From assembly GCF_000278135.1 (NCBI RefSeq), contig NZ_JH725023.1, forward strand, positions 194,883 to 258,882: a stretch of 64,000 nt of DNA. The letters are read 5' to 3'. The DNA is from Candidatus Bartonella washoeensis Sb944nv. Its GTDB lineage: Bacteria; Pseudomonadota; Alphaproteobacteria; Rhizobiales; Rhizobiaceae. Both the position numbers and the translations under genes were made by a program. Positions 29,622 to 39,071 of the stretch are shown here, one piece after another; position 1 is the first letter of the stretch; every line of letters starts with the position of its first letter. A model generated the notes under the pieces. The model searched no databases. It had not been told where the DNA came from and worked only from the letters and a program-made list of their open reading frames with translations.

Positions 29622-31175
29622 TTATTTTTTGGGAAACCGCTGAGGAAATTTTCCTCCACTATCGGCAGTACCATTAGAAAGACCAGGAAATGCAGAGCCA
29701 TGACTCGGAAGACCAGGTAGCACTTTCCCTCCACTACTACTTTCAATTTGTTTTTGTAGTGTCGAGAGTTGCTTTGGATCAAACCCTGACAAATCAGGCA
29801 TTGTTCCAGAATCTCCACCAAACCCCATTTTGGCACCAAGTCCTCCCAACATTTTTCCCATCAAACCGCCTTTGCCCTTACCACCTATAGCTTTCACCAT
29901 ATCAGCCATTTGGCGATGCATTTTCAAAAGCTTATTAATATCAGCAGCACTCGTACCAGAACCTTTAGCAATCCGTTGCTTACGGCTGTGTTTCAAAACT
30001 TCAGGATTAGCACGTTCAAAAGGCGTCATTGACGAAATAATAGCCAATTGACGATTAAACAAACGGTCATCAAGACCCGCGGCAGCAATTTGATCTTTTA
30101 CCTTACTAAAACCCGGTAGCATTCCCATAATGCCGCCCATACCGCCAAGTTTTTTCATTTTCTGCAATTGTTCTGCAAGATCATCAAGATCAAATTTTCC
30201 AGCTTGCATCTTTTTTGCAAAAGCCGCAGCCTTCTCATGATCCATTGTTTCAGCAGCTTTTTCCACCAAAGAAACAATATCACCCATTCCGAGAATACGA
30301 TCGGCAATACGACTGGGATGAAATTCTTCTAAAGCATCTATTTTTTCACCGGTCCCGATTGCCTTAATTGGCTTTCCCGTAACAGCGCGCATTGAAAGAG
30401 CGGCACCACCGCGGCCATCACTATCCATACGTGTTAAAATAATTCCTGTAATCCCTACACGTTCATCAAAAGAACGGGCAAGATGAACAGCATCTTGACC
30501 GGTAAGACTATCGGCAACCAACATAATTTCATGAGGAAGAGAAGAAGCCTTAATTTCAGCCAATTCGAGCATTAAGGCTTCATCGATATGATTGCGGCCC
30601 GCCGTATCAAGAAGGAGTACATCATAACCACCTAATTTGGCTGCTTGTACCGCACGTATTGCAATATCGACGGGAGACTGACCGGCAATAATGGGTAAAC
30701 TTGCAAGTTGTGCTTGTTCTCCTAATTGGCGCAATTGTTCCTGTGCAGCAGGACGGCGTGTATCTAATGACGCCATGAGAACCTTTTTATTGTGCTTGTC
30801 AGTTAAACGTTTTGCCAGCTTTGCTGTTGTCGTTGTTTTTCCAGACCCTTGTAAGCCAATCATCATGATAACGACAGGTGCTGGTGCGTTTAAATCACTC
30901 AGAGCACCTTCATTTCCAAGCACATGAACCAATTCGTCATGAACAATCTTAACAACCATCTGTCCAGGTTTAACAGATTTAACAATTGACGCCCCAACAG
31001 CTTTTTCTCGAACCCTATCAGTAAAAGAACGAGCGACATCAAGTGCAACATCGGCCTCCAACAAAGCGCGACGAATTTCGCGCAATGCTGCCGCTACATC
31101 CTGATCCGATAAAGCGCCGCGCCCTGTCAAATTAGACAGAATGGAACCAAGCCGCTCTTGTAAGGATTCAAACAT
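29622..31175 (-). CDS. ffh: Signal recognition particle protein Ffh
   Basis: Ffh binds 4.5S RNA and signal sequences and targets nascent membrane proteins to FtsY. From the second of two adjacent ATG codons, better spaced from GAGG, it has 517 residues. An N-terminal four-helix bundle precedes the G domain with GLQGSGKTTTTAKLA near 108-122, DTRRPAAQEQL and LDTAGR. The Met-rich M domain follows (MKKLGGMGGIMGMLPG, then several GKMLGG-like runs). A structured leader lies upstream. Confidence 0.96.
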   Translation of the reverse strand: MFESLQERLGSILSNLTGRGALSDQDVAAALREIRRALLEADVALDVARSFTDRVREKAVGASIVKSVKPGQMVVKIVHDELVHVLGNEGALSDLNAPAPVVIMMIGLQGSGKTTTTAKLAKRLTDKHNKKVLMASLDTRRPAAQEQLRQLGEQAQLASLPIIAGQSPVDIAIRAVQAAKLGGYDVLLLDTAGRNHIDEALMLELAEIKASSLPHEIMLVADSLTGQDAVHLARSFDERVGITGIILTRMDSDGRGGAALSMRAVTGKPIKAIGTGEKIDALEEFHPSRIADRILGMGDIVSLVEKAAETMDHEKAAAFAKKMQAGKFDLDDLAEQLQKMKKLGGMGGIMGMLPGFSKVKDQIAAAGLDDRLFNRQLAIISSMTPFERANPEVLKHSRKQRIAKGSGTSAADINKLLKMHRQMADMVKAIGGKGKGGLMGKMLGGLGAKMGFGGDSGTMPDLSGFDPKQLSTLQKQIESSSGGKVLPGLPSHGSAFPGLSNGTADSGGKFPQRFPKK

Positions 31176-31214
31176 CATCTACCTCATTGCTACATAACAA
31201 ACAAACCAAAGTGG

Positions 31215-31292
31215 CATCCGAGAACGCATCGCGCCGTCGGATGTTGACCTCTGAGATCTCTTTAATACCCTTAAACTGGGGTCTCAGTCGGT
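31215..31292 (-). promoter_or_regulatory. Structured leader upstream of ffh
   Basis: Two strong hairpins lie 40-115 bp upstream of the ffh start: CATCCGA (31215-31221) with TCGGATG (31237-31243), and CTGAGA (31251-31256) with TCTCAG (31282-31287), the latter extendable by CC/GG pairs and holding CCC/GGG inside. Neither is followed by a T-run in the ffh direction. It could be a regulatory leader or a small RNA; I do not recognise the family. Confidence 0.4.
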
Positions 31293-31404
31293 GGCTCCAA
31301 GTTAATTTTGTCACTGAAAGCTTGTTCTTTCAAACAATAAAACCCCGCCTTTGTCAAGATTTATCATACAAGACCTTTCATAAGAAGCAAAAAGACAGCA
31401 AACG

Positions 31405-32061
31405 TTACACCGCAAAATTCCTGATCTCAACACGCATAAAATGTCCTGTTTCCTGTTTCATACTCCATAATTCACCACTTGAGATATCAAACCAAACCCC
31501 GTGCAACGACAGAATACCCTGATCTTTACGCGCCTTTATCCACGGAAATGACTCTAAATTTTTCAGCGAATGACAAATAGAAAGTTGCTCTAATGTGGTT
31601 TGTTGTTCTTGTACGGTTAATGCTTTATTATCAACTACTGTTTTCGCTGCTGGTACCAAAAGGCTCATCCATTGACCAATAAAATCATCTGAAATTAAAG
31701 ACTTGCACGTCTCCTTAAGAGCAGTACTCACCCCCCCACAATGTGCATGACCCAAAACAACAATATGCTTAACCTCAAGCAATTGTACCGCATATTCAAG
31801 AGCTGCTGATGTAGCATGATATTGTCTGTCAGGAGAAAAAGGAGGAACTAAATTTGCCACATTGCGCAACACAAAAATTTCGCCTGGTTTAGCATTAAAA
31901 ATCATTTCTGGTATCGCACGTGAATCACAACAAGCGATTATCAAAACCTCAGGTTTTTGCCCTTCATCGGCCAATTGCTGATAATGTGCTGTTTTGTATA
32001 AAAAATGATTTTTTATAAAGGACTGGTAACCGCTTAACAGTTTTTCTGGTAAACACTTCAT
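31405..32061 (-). CDS. Beta-class carbonic anhydrase
   Basis: This cytoplasmic zinc enzyme interconverts CO2 and bicarbonate. It has 218 residues. Zinc ligands are Cys44 in CCDSR, His105 and Cys108 in LGHAHCGG; the Asp46-Arg48 dyad is present. Typical motifs LRNVANLVPP and SAALEYAVQLL follow in order. All catalytic residues are intact. It lies upstream of ffh on the same strand, separated by about 230 bp containing the structured element. Confidence 0.93.
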   Translation of the reverse strand: MKCLPEKLLSGYQSFIKNHFLYKTAHYQQLADEGQKPEVLIIACCDSRAIPEMIFNAKPGEIFVLRNVANLVPPFSPDRQYHATSAALEYAVQLLEVKHIVVLGHAHCGGVSTALKETCKSLISDDFIGQWMSLLVPAAKTVVDNKALTVQEQQTTLEQLSICHSLKNLESFPWIKARKDQGILSLHGVWFDISSGELWSMKQETGHFMRVEIRNFAV

Positions 32062-32305
32062 TCTATATATACTTTCACTTTATCTACTTCAAAAATAAAC
32101 TCCTAACATACAACGATACTAAAAATGTCCTTTCATCGACATAAAAATTTTTAAATTATTACTATAAAATGGAAGAAATAGTTTCATTATCTCCAATATA
32201 AATAACTATTCCCTGCAAAAAGAAGATGCTACAGTGCAGAGAATGGTGTAACGGTCTATTCTTATAAAAAAGAGACTACTTAAGAGCAAAAAAGGGAAAA
32301 TTATT

Positions 32306-35300
32306 GTGATACAACAAAAAGCATCAAAGATAAAAAGCAATCAAGATAAAATAGAACAAATCCTTTTCGCTCACACCGATAAAGAAGATATCGCCTGTTA
32401 TGAAAATAAAGAACTCCAAAAAGCTGCAACCACCGCTGTTAAAGCCTTCGACCTCCATAAAGCAGGGAAAAGTACTATCTGCTTTGAACAAAATTTGACC
32501 CGCAAAAACAAACCTATAACTGTTGTCACGCTTGTCAACGATAACAAACCCTTTCTCCTTGATTCTATTTTGAATATATTTAATCAGCACAAAAATCACA
32601 TTTATTTGATTGCACACCCCGTCCTTGACTGTGCCTCCGGACAACGCATCAGCCTCATGCAAATTCATATCGAGTCGTTAAACGAACAACAGATACAAAA
32701 ACTCCAAGATGAAATCACCTTAGTTCTTGAACAAGTGAATGCAGCTGTGCAAGACTGGAAACCTATGCTTAAAGAAGTTGAAAAGCATATCCACGCCTAT
32801 AAAACAAATCTTCCCGCGCACTACAAACAAGAAGGCGAAAAAGCTATTGAATTTCTTAACTGGTTGATGGACCATAATTTCATCTTCCTTGGCATGCGCA
32901 CTTATAACTTCATCAAAGACCAAGAACCCACAAAAGCCTTTACAGCCAGCGACATTGAACTGGGTATTCTCACCGATGCCTCTATTCGTATTATTGGCGA
33001 TGCACGTGTGGAAGAACCTCCCCAAGAAATTTTATCCTTTATGGAAAGTGATAACCTACTTATTGTGACGAAAGCCAACAGCCGTTCAAAAATTCACCGT
33101 CCTGTTTGGCTCGATTATATTGGTCTTAAAATCTTTGATAAAGAAGGCAAATTGTGTGGAGAATTACGCATTGTAGGGTTATTTACTTCCTCAGCTTATA
33201 CGCGCTCTATCTCGCAAATCCCTTTCTTAAAAGAAAAAGCAAAAACCATTATTCAACGCCTTGGATATGATCGGGCTGACTATTCTGGAAAAGCGCTCAT
33301 CAGTGTTTTAGAAACATATCCAAGAGATGAAATGTTTCGCTCTGACATTGATACATTAACAGAAAATGCCAAACTTATCCTGCAATTAGACGAACGCCCA
33401 CGTCTACGAATACTCGCCCATATTGATTCTTTTGGGCGCTTTGTTTCTATACTTGTCTATGTGCCCCGTGACCAATATAGCAGCAGTATTCGTGAAAAAA
33501 TTGGTGAATACTTTGTTGAACTCTACAAGGGTGATTTTTTTGAATCTTATCCTCTCTTCTTAGAAAGCACACTCATCCGTGTTCATTATATCGTCCATCG
33601 CAAAGGGAGCGAAAGCGCCCCTGTTGTTGAACGTACAGTACTTGAACAAAATGTTCGTGCCATAGCACGCAGCTGGGAAGACAGTGTTCAAAGTATAGCC
33701 CTGAGTCGCAAAGCAACAGACCAACAAATGCGTTTAGCCAGCGAATTTCCCAACAGCTATCGTGACTTATTCTCGGCTGAAGATGCAATTGAAGATGCAG
33801 GTCATATTCTAAGTCTTAATGATAAAAAACCTCTTTTCGTTACTTTTTATCACGCACACGACAAAGAAAAACGAAGTATTTCCCTTAGGCTCTTTCACCG
33901 CTATGAAGCGCTTGCCCTTTCCAAACGCGTGCCCCTTCTTGAAAATATGGGTTTTCGGGTCATTGCTGAACAGACACTTAAATTACCAGATGGCAACGGA
34001 CACTCCGTATATCTTCATGATATGCAATTGGAAAGTGCTTTTCAACTATGCATTGATTTCGATAAAAACGGTCAAAACCATGCTGAGACATTCGAAGCCA
34101 TTTGGGCCAAAAATGCTGATAATGATGCCTTTAATGCTTTAACCCAAACAGCTCAATTCGACTGGCGTGAAATTGTTATTTTTCGGCATTATGGACGCTA
34201 TCTCCAACAAACTGGAATTCCGTATTCACAAGAGCGCCTTGCCCAGACTTTAAACGCCTATCCTGATATTACCCAAGATCTTTATGCTTTGTTTCATTTA
34301 AAATTTCATCAAAGCCATACAGAAAAAGATCGGGAAAAAAAACAACAGGTCATTCAACAGCGCATTGAAGAAAAATTACAGAAAGTATCAGGTTTAGATG
34401 ATGATCTCATTTTACGCCGTTATCGAAATCTAATCGATGCGAGTTTACGAACCAATGCCTTTACTTCTCTTGCAAATGGTAGTCCGCGGCGTATTTTAGC
34501 AACCAAATTAGATCCACGCCAAATTGAAGGTTTACCTGAACCACGTCCCTATCGAGAAATTTTTGTTTATGGTCCAGAAGTTGAAGGGGTTCATTTGCGC
34601 TTTGGCCCTATTGCTCGAGGTGGCATTCGTTGGTCTGACCGTGCATTAGATTATCGCACTGAAGTGCTTAGCTTAGTTAAAGCCCAACAGGTTAAAAACG
34701 CAGTTATCGTCCCTGTCGGTGCAAAAGGGGGATTTTATCCTCATTGCTTACCTCAAACCAACGACCGTGCCACCATAACAGAAGCCGCGCGACAAGCTTA
34801 TATTGACTTTATCACAGCTTTGCTTTCCATTACCGATAATCTGATCAATGACAAAATAAGTCCTCCCGATAATGTCATCTGCCATGATGGTGATGACCCT
34901 TATTTTGTTGTCGCTGCTGACAAAGGCACAGCAACCTTTTCTGATACAGCCAATGCACTCAGCCAAGCAAATCACTTTTGGCTCGATGATGCTTTTGCTT
35001 CTGGAGGATCGGCAGGCTATGATCATAAAGCCATTGGCATTACCGCAAAAGGTGCATGGGAAGCAGTCAAAAGACATTTTCGAGAATCTTTTAATCACGA
35101 TATCCAAACAATTCCTTTCACCTGTGTTGGTGTTGGCGACATGTCCGGTGATGTTTTTGGGAACGGCATGCTCCTTTCTAAACAAACAAAACTTATCGCC
35201 GCCTTTGATCACCGTGATATCTTTATCGACCCAGATCCCAATATAGTTGAAAGCTATGCAGAGCGCATGCGACTCTTTCAACTCCCTCGCTCAAGCTGGC

Positions 35301-37015
35301 AAGATTACGACCAAACAAAATTATCAAAGGGTGGTGGCATTTTCTCACGCACAATGAAAACCATTACGCTCTCACCTGAAGCTGCACAAGCTATTGGCTT
35401 TGAAAAACAAACAGGAACGCCTTTTGAAATTATCTCTGCTCTTCTCAAAGCACCTGTTGATCTTTTATGGTTTGGTGGCATTGGCACTTATATCCGTGCA
35501 ACCACAGAAACCGATGCCCAAGTAGGTGATCGCGCCAATGATGCAATACGCATTACCGGTGAACAAGTACGTGCAAAAGTTATTGGTGAAGGGGCAAATC
35601 TTGGCGTTACACAATGTGGTCGAATTGAATATGTCTTAAATGGTGGACGATGCAATACAGACGCCATTGATAACTCTGCAGGTGTTAATTGTTCTGATGT
35701 TGAAGTCAATATCAAAATTGTTCTTGCATCAGCACTTCGTGCAAAAACGCTTACTCGTGAAGAACGCAATGAACTCTTGAAAAAAATGACTCCACAAGTT
35801 GAGCAGTTAGTCCTGCGCAACAATTATTTACAACCTCTTGCTCTTTCCTTAGCTGAAAACCGAAGTGTTATTGATTTGCCTTATCAAATACGCTTTATGC
35901 ATGATCTGGAACAAAAGAAGCTTCTCGACCGTAGAGTTGAAATTCTTCCTGATGAACAAATTTTGCGCCAAAGAATAGCCCAAGGTCAAGGCCTTATGCG
36001 TCCAGAACTCGCTGTTATTTTGGCTTATGCTAAATTAACTCTAAAGGAAGAAATTGCTCACAGTTCCATCGTTGATGAGTGTTATTTCAACACGATCTTG
36101 CTGAATTATTTTCCGACCCAAATCCAGAAAAATTTTGAGAAAGAAATCATTAACCACCAATTGCGTCGCGATATTATTGCAACCCTCATTGCCAACGATA
36201 TCGTAAATCGCGGTGGACCTACTTTTGTTAATCGCCTAAAAGATGCAACAGAACAAAAAACTGAAAATATCATTCGCGTTTTTATTACCCTCCGCGATGG
36301 CTTTGAAATTCCTCAATTATTTGACCAGATTGATAACCTTGATAATAAAATACCTGGTTGTGTCCAAAACAAATTCTACGCCGCAATTACCTCAATGCTT
36401 TTTGAGACAACCAATTGGGGTTTGCGCAATATGGATCTCTCTGTTCCACTAGAAGAAATTGTAAAAACAATTAAGCAAGCGCGGTCTGTTATTGAAAAAC
36501 AGCTTATATACTCCAACGACAATGACATTCATCAAAAAATTAAGGAAAAAAAAATACATTATAGTGAAGAGGGTGCACCAAAAACTCTAGCACAACAATT
36601 AGCTCTCTTGGAGACTGCTCCAATAATTTGTGATATTGCTTTGATTGCACAACAAAGCAACAGCGACCTTATTAAAACCGCAGAAATCTATTTCTCACTT
36701 GCTCAAGTCATTCGTATAAACCGTATTAATGAAGCAAGCCGAACAATTCCTGTACTTGATTATTATGATAGTATGGCTATAAGCCAAGCAAAAGAAAATA
36801 TTGCCGAAAGCTTACGGCAAATCGTTATGAAAATCCTGAAAAACTATGAAGAAAAAAAGGATCCGTTCTTAGCTTGGAGCCAAAAAGAAGAAGAATACAT
36901 TCACAATGTAACAAACCGCATTGGTGCCCTTATTGAAAACGATCTCAACATTTCTCGGTTTACTTTTACAGCAGGGTTAATTGCTCAACTTCAGAACACC
37001 GCCTTTCAAACTTAA
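32306..37015 (+). CDS. NAD-specific glutamate dehydrogenase, large (about 180 kDa) class
   Basis: This very large GDH (1569 aa) of the L-180 class oxidises glutamate to 2-oxoglutarate. The N-terminal ACT-like regulatory region spans roughly residues 1-500. The catalytic core lies in the middle, with RFGPIARGGIRWSDR near 773, the Lys-containing VGAKGGFYP, and GVGDMSGDVFGNGM near 945. A helical C-terminal region follows. The start is GTG, preceded by AAAAAAGGGAAA. It probably supports amino-acid use as carbon source. It is convergent with the DUF2125 gene, overlapping it by 4 bp. Confidence 0.95.
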   Translation: MIQQKASKIKSNQDKIEQILFAHTDKEDIACYENKELQKAATTAVKAFDLHKAGKSTICFEQNLTRKNKPITVVTLVNDNKPFLLDSILNIFNQHKNHIYLIAHPVLDCASGQRISLMQIHIESLNEQQIQKLQDEITLVLEQVNAAVQDWKPMLKEVEKHIHAYKTNLPAHYKQEGEKAIEFLNWLMDHNFIFLGMRTYNFIKDQEPTKAFTASDIELGILTDASIRIIGDARVEEPPQEILSFMESDNLLIVTKANSRSKIHRPVWLDYIGLKIFDKEGKLCGELRIVGLFTSSAYTRSISQIPFLKEKAKTIIQRLGYDRADYSGKALISVLETYPRDEMFRSDIDTLTENAKLILQLDERPRLRILAHIDSFGRFVSILVYVPRDQYSSSIREKIGEYFVELYKGDFFESYPLFLESTLIRVHYIVHRKGSESAPVVERTVLEQNVRAIARSWEDSVQSIALSRKATDQQMRLASEFPNSYRDLFSAEDAIEDAGHILSLNDKKPLFVTFYHAHDKEKRSISLRLFHRYEALALSKRVPLLENMGFRVIAEQTLKLPDGNGHSVYLHDMQLESAFQLCIDFDKNGQNHAETFEAIWAKNADNDAFNALTQTAQFDWREIVIFRHYGRYLQQTGIPYSQERLAQTLNAYPDITQDLYALFHLKFHQSHTEKDREKKQQVIQQRIEEKLQKVSGLDDDLILRRYRNLIDASLRTNAFTSLANGSPRRILATKLDPRQIEGLPEPRPYREIFVYGPEVEGVHLRFGPIARGGIRWSDRALDYRTEVLSLVKAQQVKNAVIVPVGAKGGFYPHCLPQTNDRATITEAARQAYIDFITALLSITDNLINDKISPPDNVICHDGDDPYFVVAADKGTATFSDTANALSQANHFWLDDAFASGGSAGYDHKAIGITAKGAWEAVKRHFRESFNHDIQTIPFTCVGVGDMSGDVFGNGMLLSKQTKLIAAFDHRDIFIDPDPNIVESYAERMRLFQLPRSSWQDYDQTKLSKGGGIFSRTMKTITLSPEAAQAIGFEKQTGTPFEIISALLKAPVDLLWFGGIGTYIRATTETDAQVGDRANDAIRITGEQVRAKVIGEGANLGVTQCGRIEYVLNGGRCNTDAIDNSAGVNCSDVEVNIKIVLASALRAKTLTREERNELLKKMTPQVEQLVLRNNYLQPLALSLAENRSVIDLPYQIRFMHDLEQKKLLDRRVEILPDEQILRQRIAQGQGLMRPELAVILAYAKLTLKEEIAHSSIVDECYFNTILLNYFPTQIQKNFEKEIINHQLRRDIIATLIANDIVNRGGPTFVNRLKDATEQKTENIIRVFITLRDGFEIPQLFDQIDNLDNKIPGCVQNKFYAAITSMLFETTNWGLRNMDLSVPLEEIVKTIKQARSVIEKQLIYSNDNDIHQKIKEKKIHYSEEGAPKTLAQQLALLETAPIICDIALIAQQSNSDLIKTAEIYFSLAQVIRINRINEASRTIPVLDYYDSMAISQAKENIAESLRQIVMKILKNYEEKKDPFLAWSQKEEEYIHNVTNRIGALIENDLNISRFTFTAGLIAQLQNTAFQT

Positions 37016-38175
37016 AGTGGTGCAAGACGGCCAAGTTTTAGAAACCCCAGTTTTGCCCACCCATGGGTAATTTGCAAGGGTATAATGGGGTGGCCCTCTG
37101 CATTTTTAGGCATAGCACCCAAAATAAAAAATAAAGCTTGAAGATTGTTGGTTTGCGCGGGAAACAAGCGCTGTGCAGTAGTAAGAAATTCTGCATGTTC
37201 AGGAAAAGCAAGTTCAAATTTTGCTGACAAATATCCTTTATCGTCAAAAGAAAAAGGTCCACTTACATGCACCACACCACCCGTATGAAAAATAAATTCA
37301 CCGCGTTTTAAAATTCCACTTTTCCCATACAAACGCTGCTTCCAACCGCTTCCACCATTTGCATCAAACAGATTGGATACATCATTGAGATTCCATTTTA
37401 AATTGCCATCAATTTTTGGAAAATCAACAAAGTAAGGTGCAAAAAACGAAGAAGAATCAAAACTATCGAAAGTAACATGCCCTGATAAATTATTCTTTTC
37501 GTTTTTAAGATCAAGTCGCACAAATTCTGCTGTTATTTTTAGAGCTGTATTTTTTTGGTCTAATGGATGCACAATCGTATCATCAGCATCGTTCAAAGAT
37601 GCATGATCTTCAGCACTTTCTTGCAGTGTCTTTTTATCTACCGTCTGTGATTTCAATGCTCCCTGAAGTTTCTGATTTTCAAAAGACGACACAACCCTAG
37701 AAATCTCAAGCCCTTCAGCCATAAACTTAAATGTCTTACCCGTTCTCCAATAAGGCTCTGCTTCAATCACTAAATTGCGCCAGTGTGATATTATGGGAGC
37801 TTTTCCCGCTAAAGCAATTGAAGCAGGAGAATGAACGTTTAACTCGACCCATTGCGGTGCATAAATCGGTGCACCTGCCGTCAAACGTCCAGTTGATAAA
37901 GAAAACCCATGTAAAGGCCAGACAAACTGAAATTTATCACAAACAACACCGATACGTAACGGATAACCATTCTTGCGTAGATGCTCGCACACAGCTGTTA
38001 TACTACGAGAAGATGCACTTACAAGTATATCGGAAACACGATTTTCTATTTTACGTGAAAAAAAAAACCAGAACGCGCTATAAACGAGTATCAAAATAAC
38101 ACAGAAAAAACCACAAAGCAGCTGGTTCAAAGAAAGTTTTTTCCGGAATGATGTCAATTGAGAGAACATAAACAA
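37012..38175 (-). CDS. DUF2125 family exported protein
   Basis: This 387-residue protein resembles the DUF2125 family of alphaproteobacteria. One N-terminal membrane anchor lies at about residues 18-40 (LLCGFFCVILILVYSAFWFF), and the rest is predicted periplasmic beta-rich sequence. The family-like Cys pair appears in AVCEHLRKNGYPLRIGVVCD. No enzymatic motif was seen and the function is unknown. It converges on the glutamate dehydrogenase gene with overlapping stops. Confidence 0.8.
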   Translation of the reverse strand: MFMFSQLTSFRKKLSLNQLLCGFFCVILILVYSAFWFFFSRKIENRVSDILVSASSRSITAVCEHLRKNGYPLRIGVVCDKFQFVWPLHGFSLSTGRLTAGAPIYAPQWVELNVHSPASIALAGKAPIISHWRNLVIEAEPYWRTGKTFKFMAEGLEISRVVSSFENQKLQGALKSQTVDKKTLQESAEDHASLNDADDTIVHPLDQKNTALKITAEFVRLDLKNEKNNLSGHVTFDSFDSSSFFAPYFVDFPKIDGNLKWNLNDVSNLFDANGGSGWKQRLYGKSGILKRGEFIFHTGGVVHVSGPFSFDDKGYLSAKFELAFPEHAEFLTTAQRLFPAQTNNLQALFFILGAMPKNAEGHPIIPLQITHGWAKLGFLKLGRLAPL

Positions 38176-38230
38176 AATTAAAATTTTCCTTATCTAACAA
38201 TGAAAATCAATATAAACAGTTTTTTAACAC

Positions 38231-39004
38231 TTATGCGAGTGTAGAGGATACACAGAAAATCTGTCGCAATGCATTTTCAAACCACTGGCTTAAAGCCTGA
38301 TCATAGATTAAGCGACCTTTTAAATGTGCAGAAGCCGGCTGAGCTCCTTTTTCGGTTAATTTATGTGCCGAACGAATCACCAAACGTCGCATCATAGCAC
38401 GCGTGAATTCAGCATGAAATTGCAAACCCCATGCATTGTCTCCATAACGGAAAGCTTGTGTAGGGTATGCATGCCCCGTTGCTAAAAGCACTGCCTCTTT
38501 AGGTAAATCATAAATCCCTTCATCATGAAAATGGTAGACCATTTCTGGCCAATTCATCAATTCCTTGCCCTGCGGGGTTGCTTCCAATGGATACCAACCA
38601 ACTTCAACAGTTCCATCGCTTCTTGTACCAACACGCCCCCCTAGATTTCGCGCTAACATTTGTGCTCCAAGACAAATGCCCAAAAAAGGCTTATTCTCTT
38701 TCAATGACAAAGAAATCCAATCAATTTCTTCACCAATATATGCTTCGCTGTCATTCACACTCATCGATCCCCCTAAAATGACAACACCGGCATAATACTT
38801 TAATGTATTGGGAAGTTTCTGCCCAAAAATAGGACGATAAATATCAAGAACAAAACCACTCTGTTGCAAAAATTTCCCCAAACGACCAGTATATGTCGAT
38901 TGACGATGAACAACGACTGCTATTCTTGGTTTGCTGTTTTTTTGCTTTTTACCCCGACACCTTTGTATTAAAAGCATTTTTAACCAATCACTCTCTGCAA
39001 TCAA
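38231..39004 (-). CDS. Class I glutamine amidotransferase-like protein
   Basis: A stand-alone class I glutamine amidotransferase domain of 257 residues. The nucleophile Cys lies in GICLGAQMLARNLGG near residue 111, and His/Glu in WGLQFHAEF near 196. The oxyanion-type GGSMSVND is near 77-84. It resembles GMP-synthase-like or gamma-glutamyl-hydrolysing amidotransferases; without a fused synthase its substrate is not known. An internal ATG (MLLIQRC) is an alternative start. Confidence 0.85.
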   Translation of the reverse strand: MIAESDWLKMLLIQRCRGKKQKNSKPRIAVVVHRQSTYTGRLGKFLQQSGFVLDIYRPIFGQKLPNTLKYYAGVVILGGSMSVNDSEAYIGEEIDWISLSLKENKPFLGICLGAQMLARNLGGRVGTRSDGTVEVGWYPLEATPQGKELMNWPEMVYHFHDEGIYDLPKEAVLLATGHAYPTQAFRYGDNAWGLQFHAEFTRAMMRRLVIRSAHKLTEKGAQPASAHLKGRLIYDQALSQWFENALRQIFCVSSTLA

Positions 39005-39071
39005 GTTAAGTTTAATTTTTTAAACACAAAAGAATAATTTTGATAAACAATATTCACTATAGTTCTTCTTT

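Noticed and set aside
31215-31292. A thiamine riboswitch, suggested by CTGAGA and ACCC on the plus strand
   Set aside because: The required GGGGTGC and the downstream TPP core are missing and no plus-strand gene follows.
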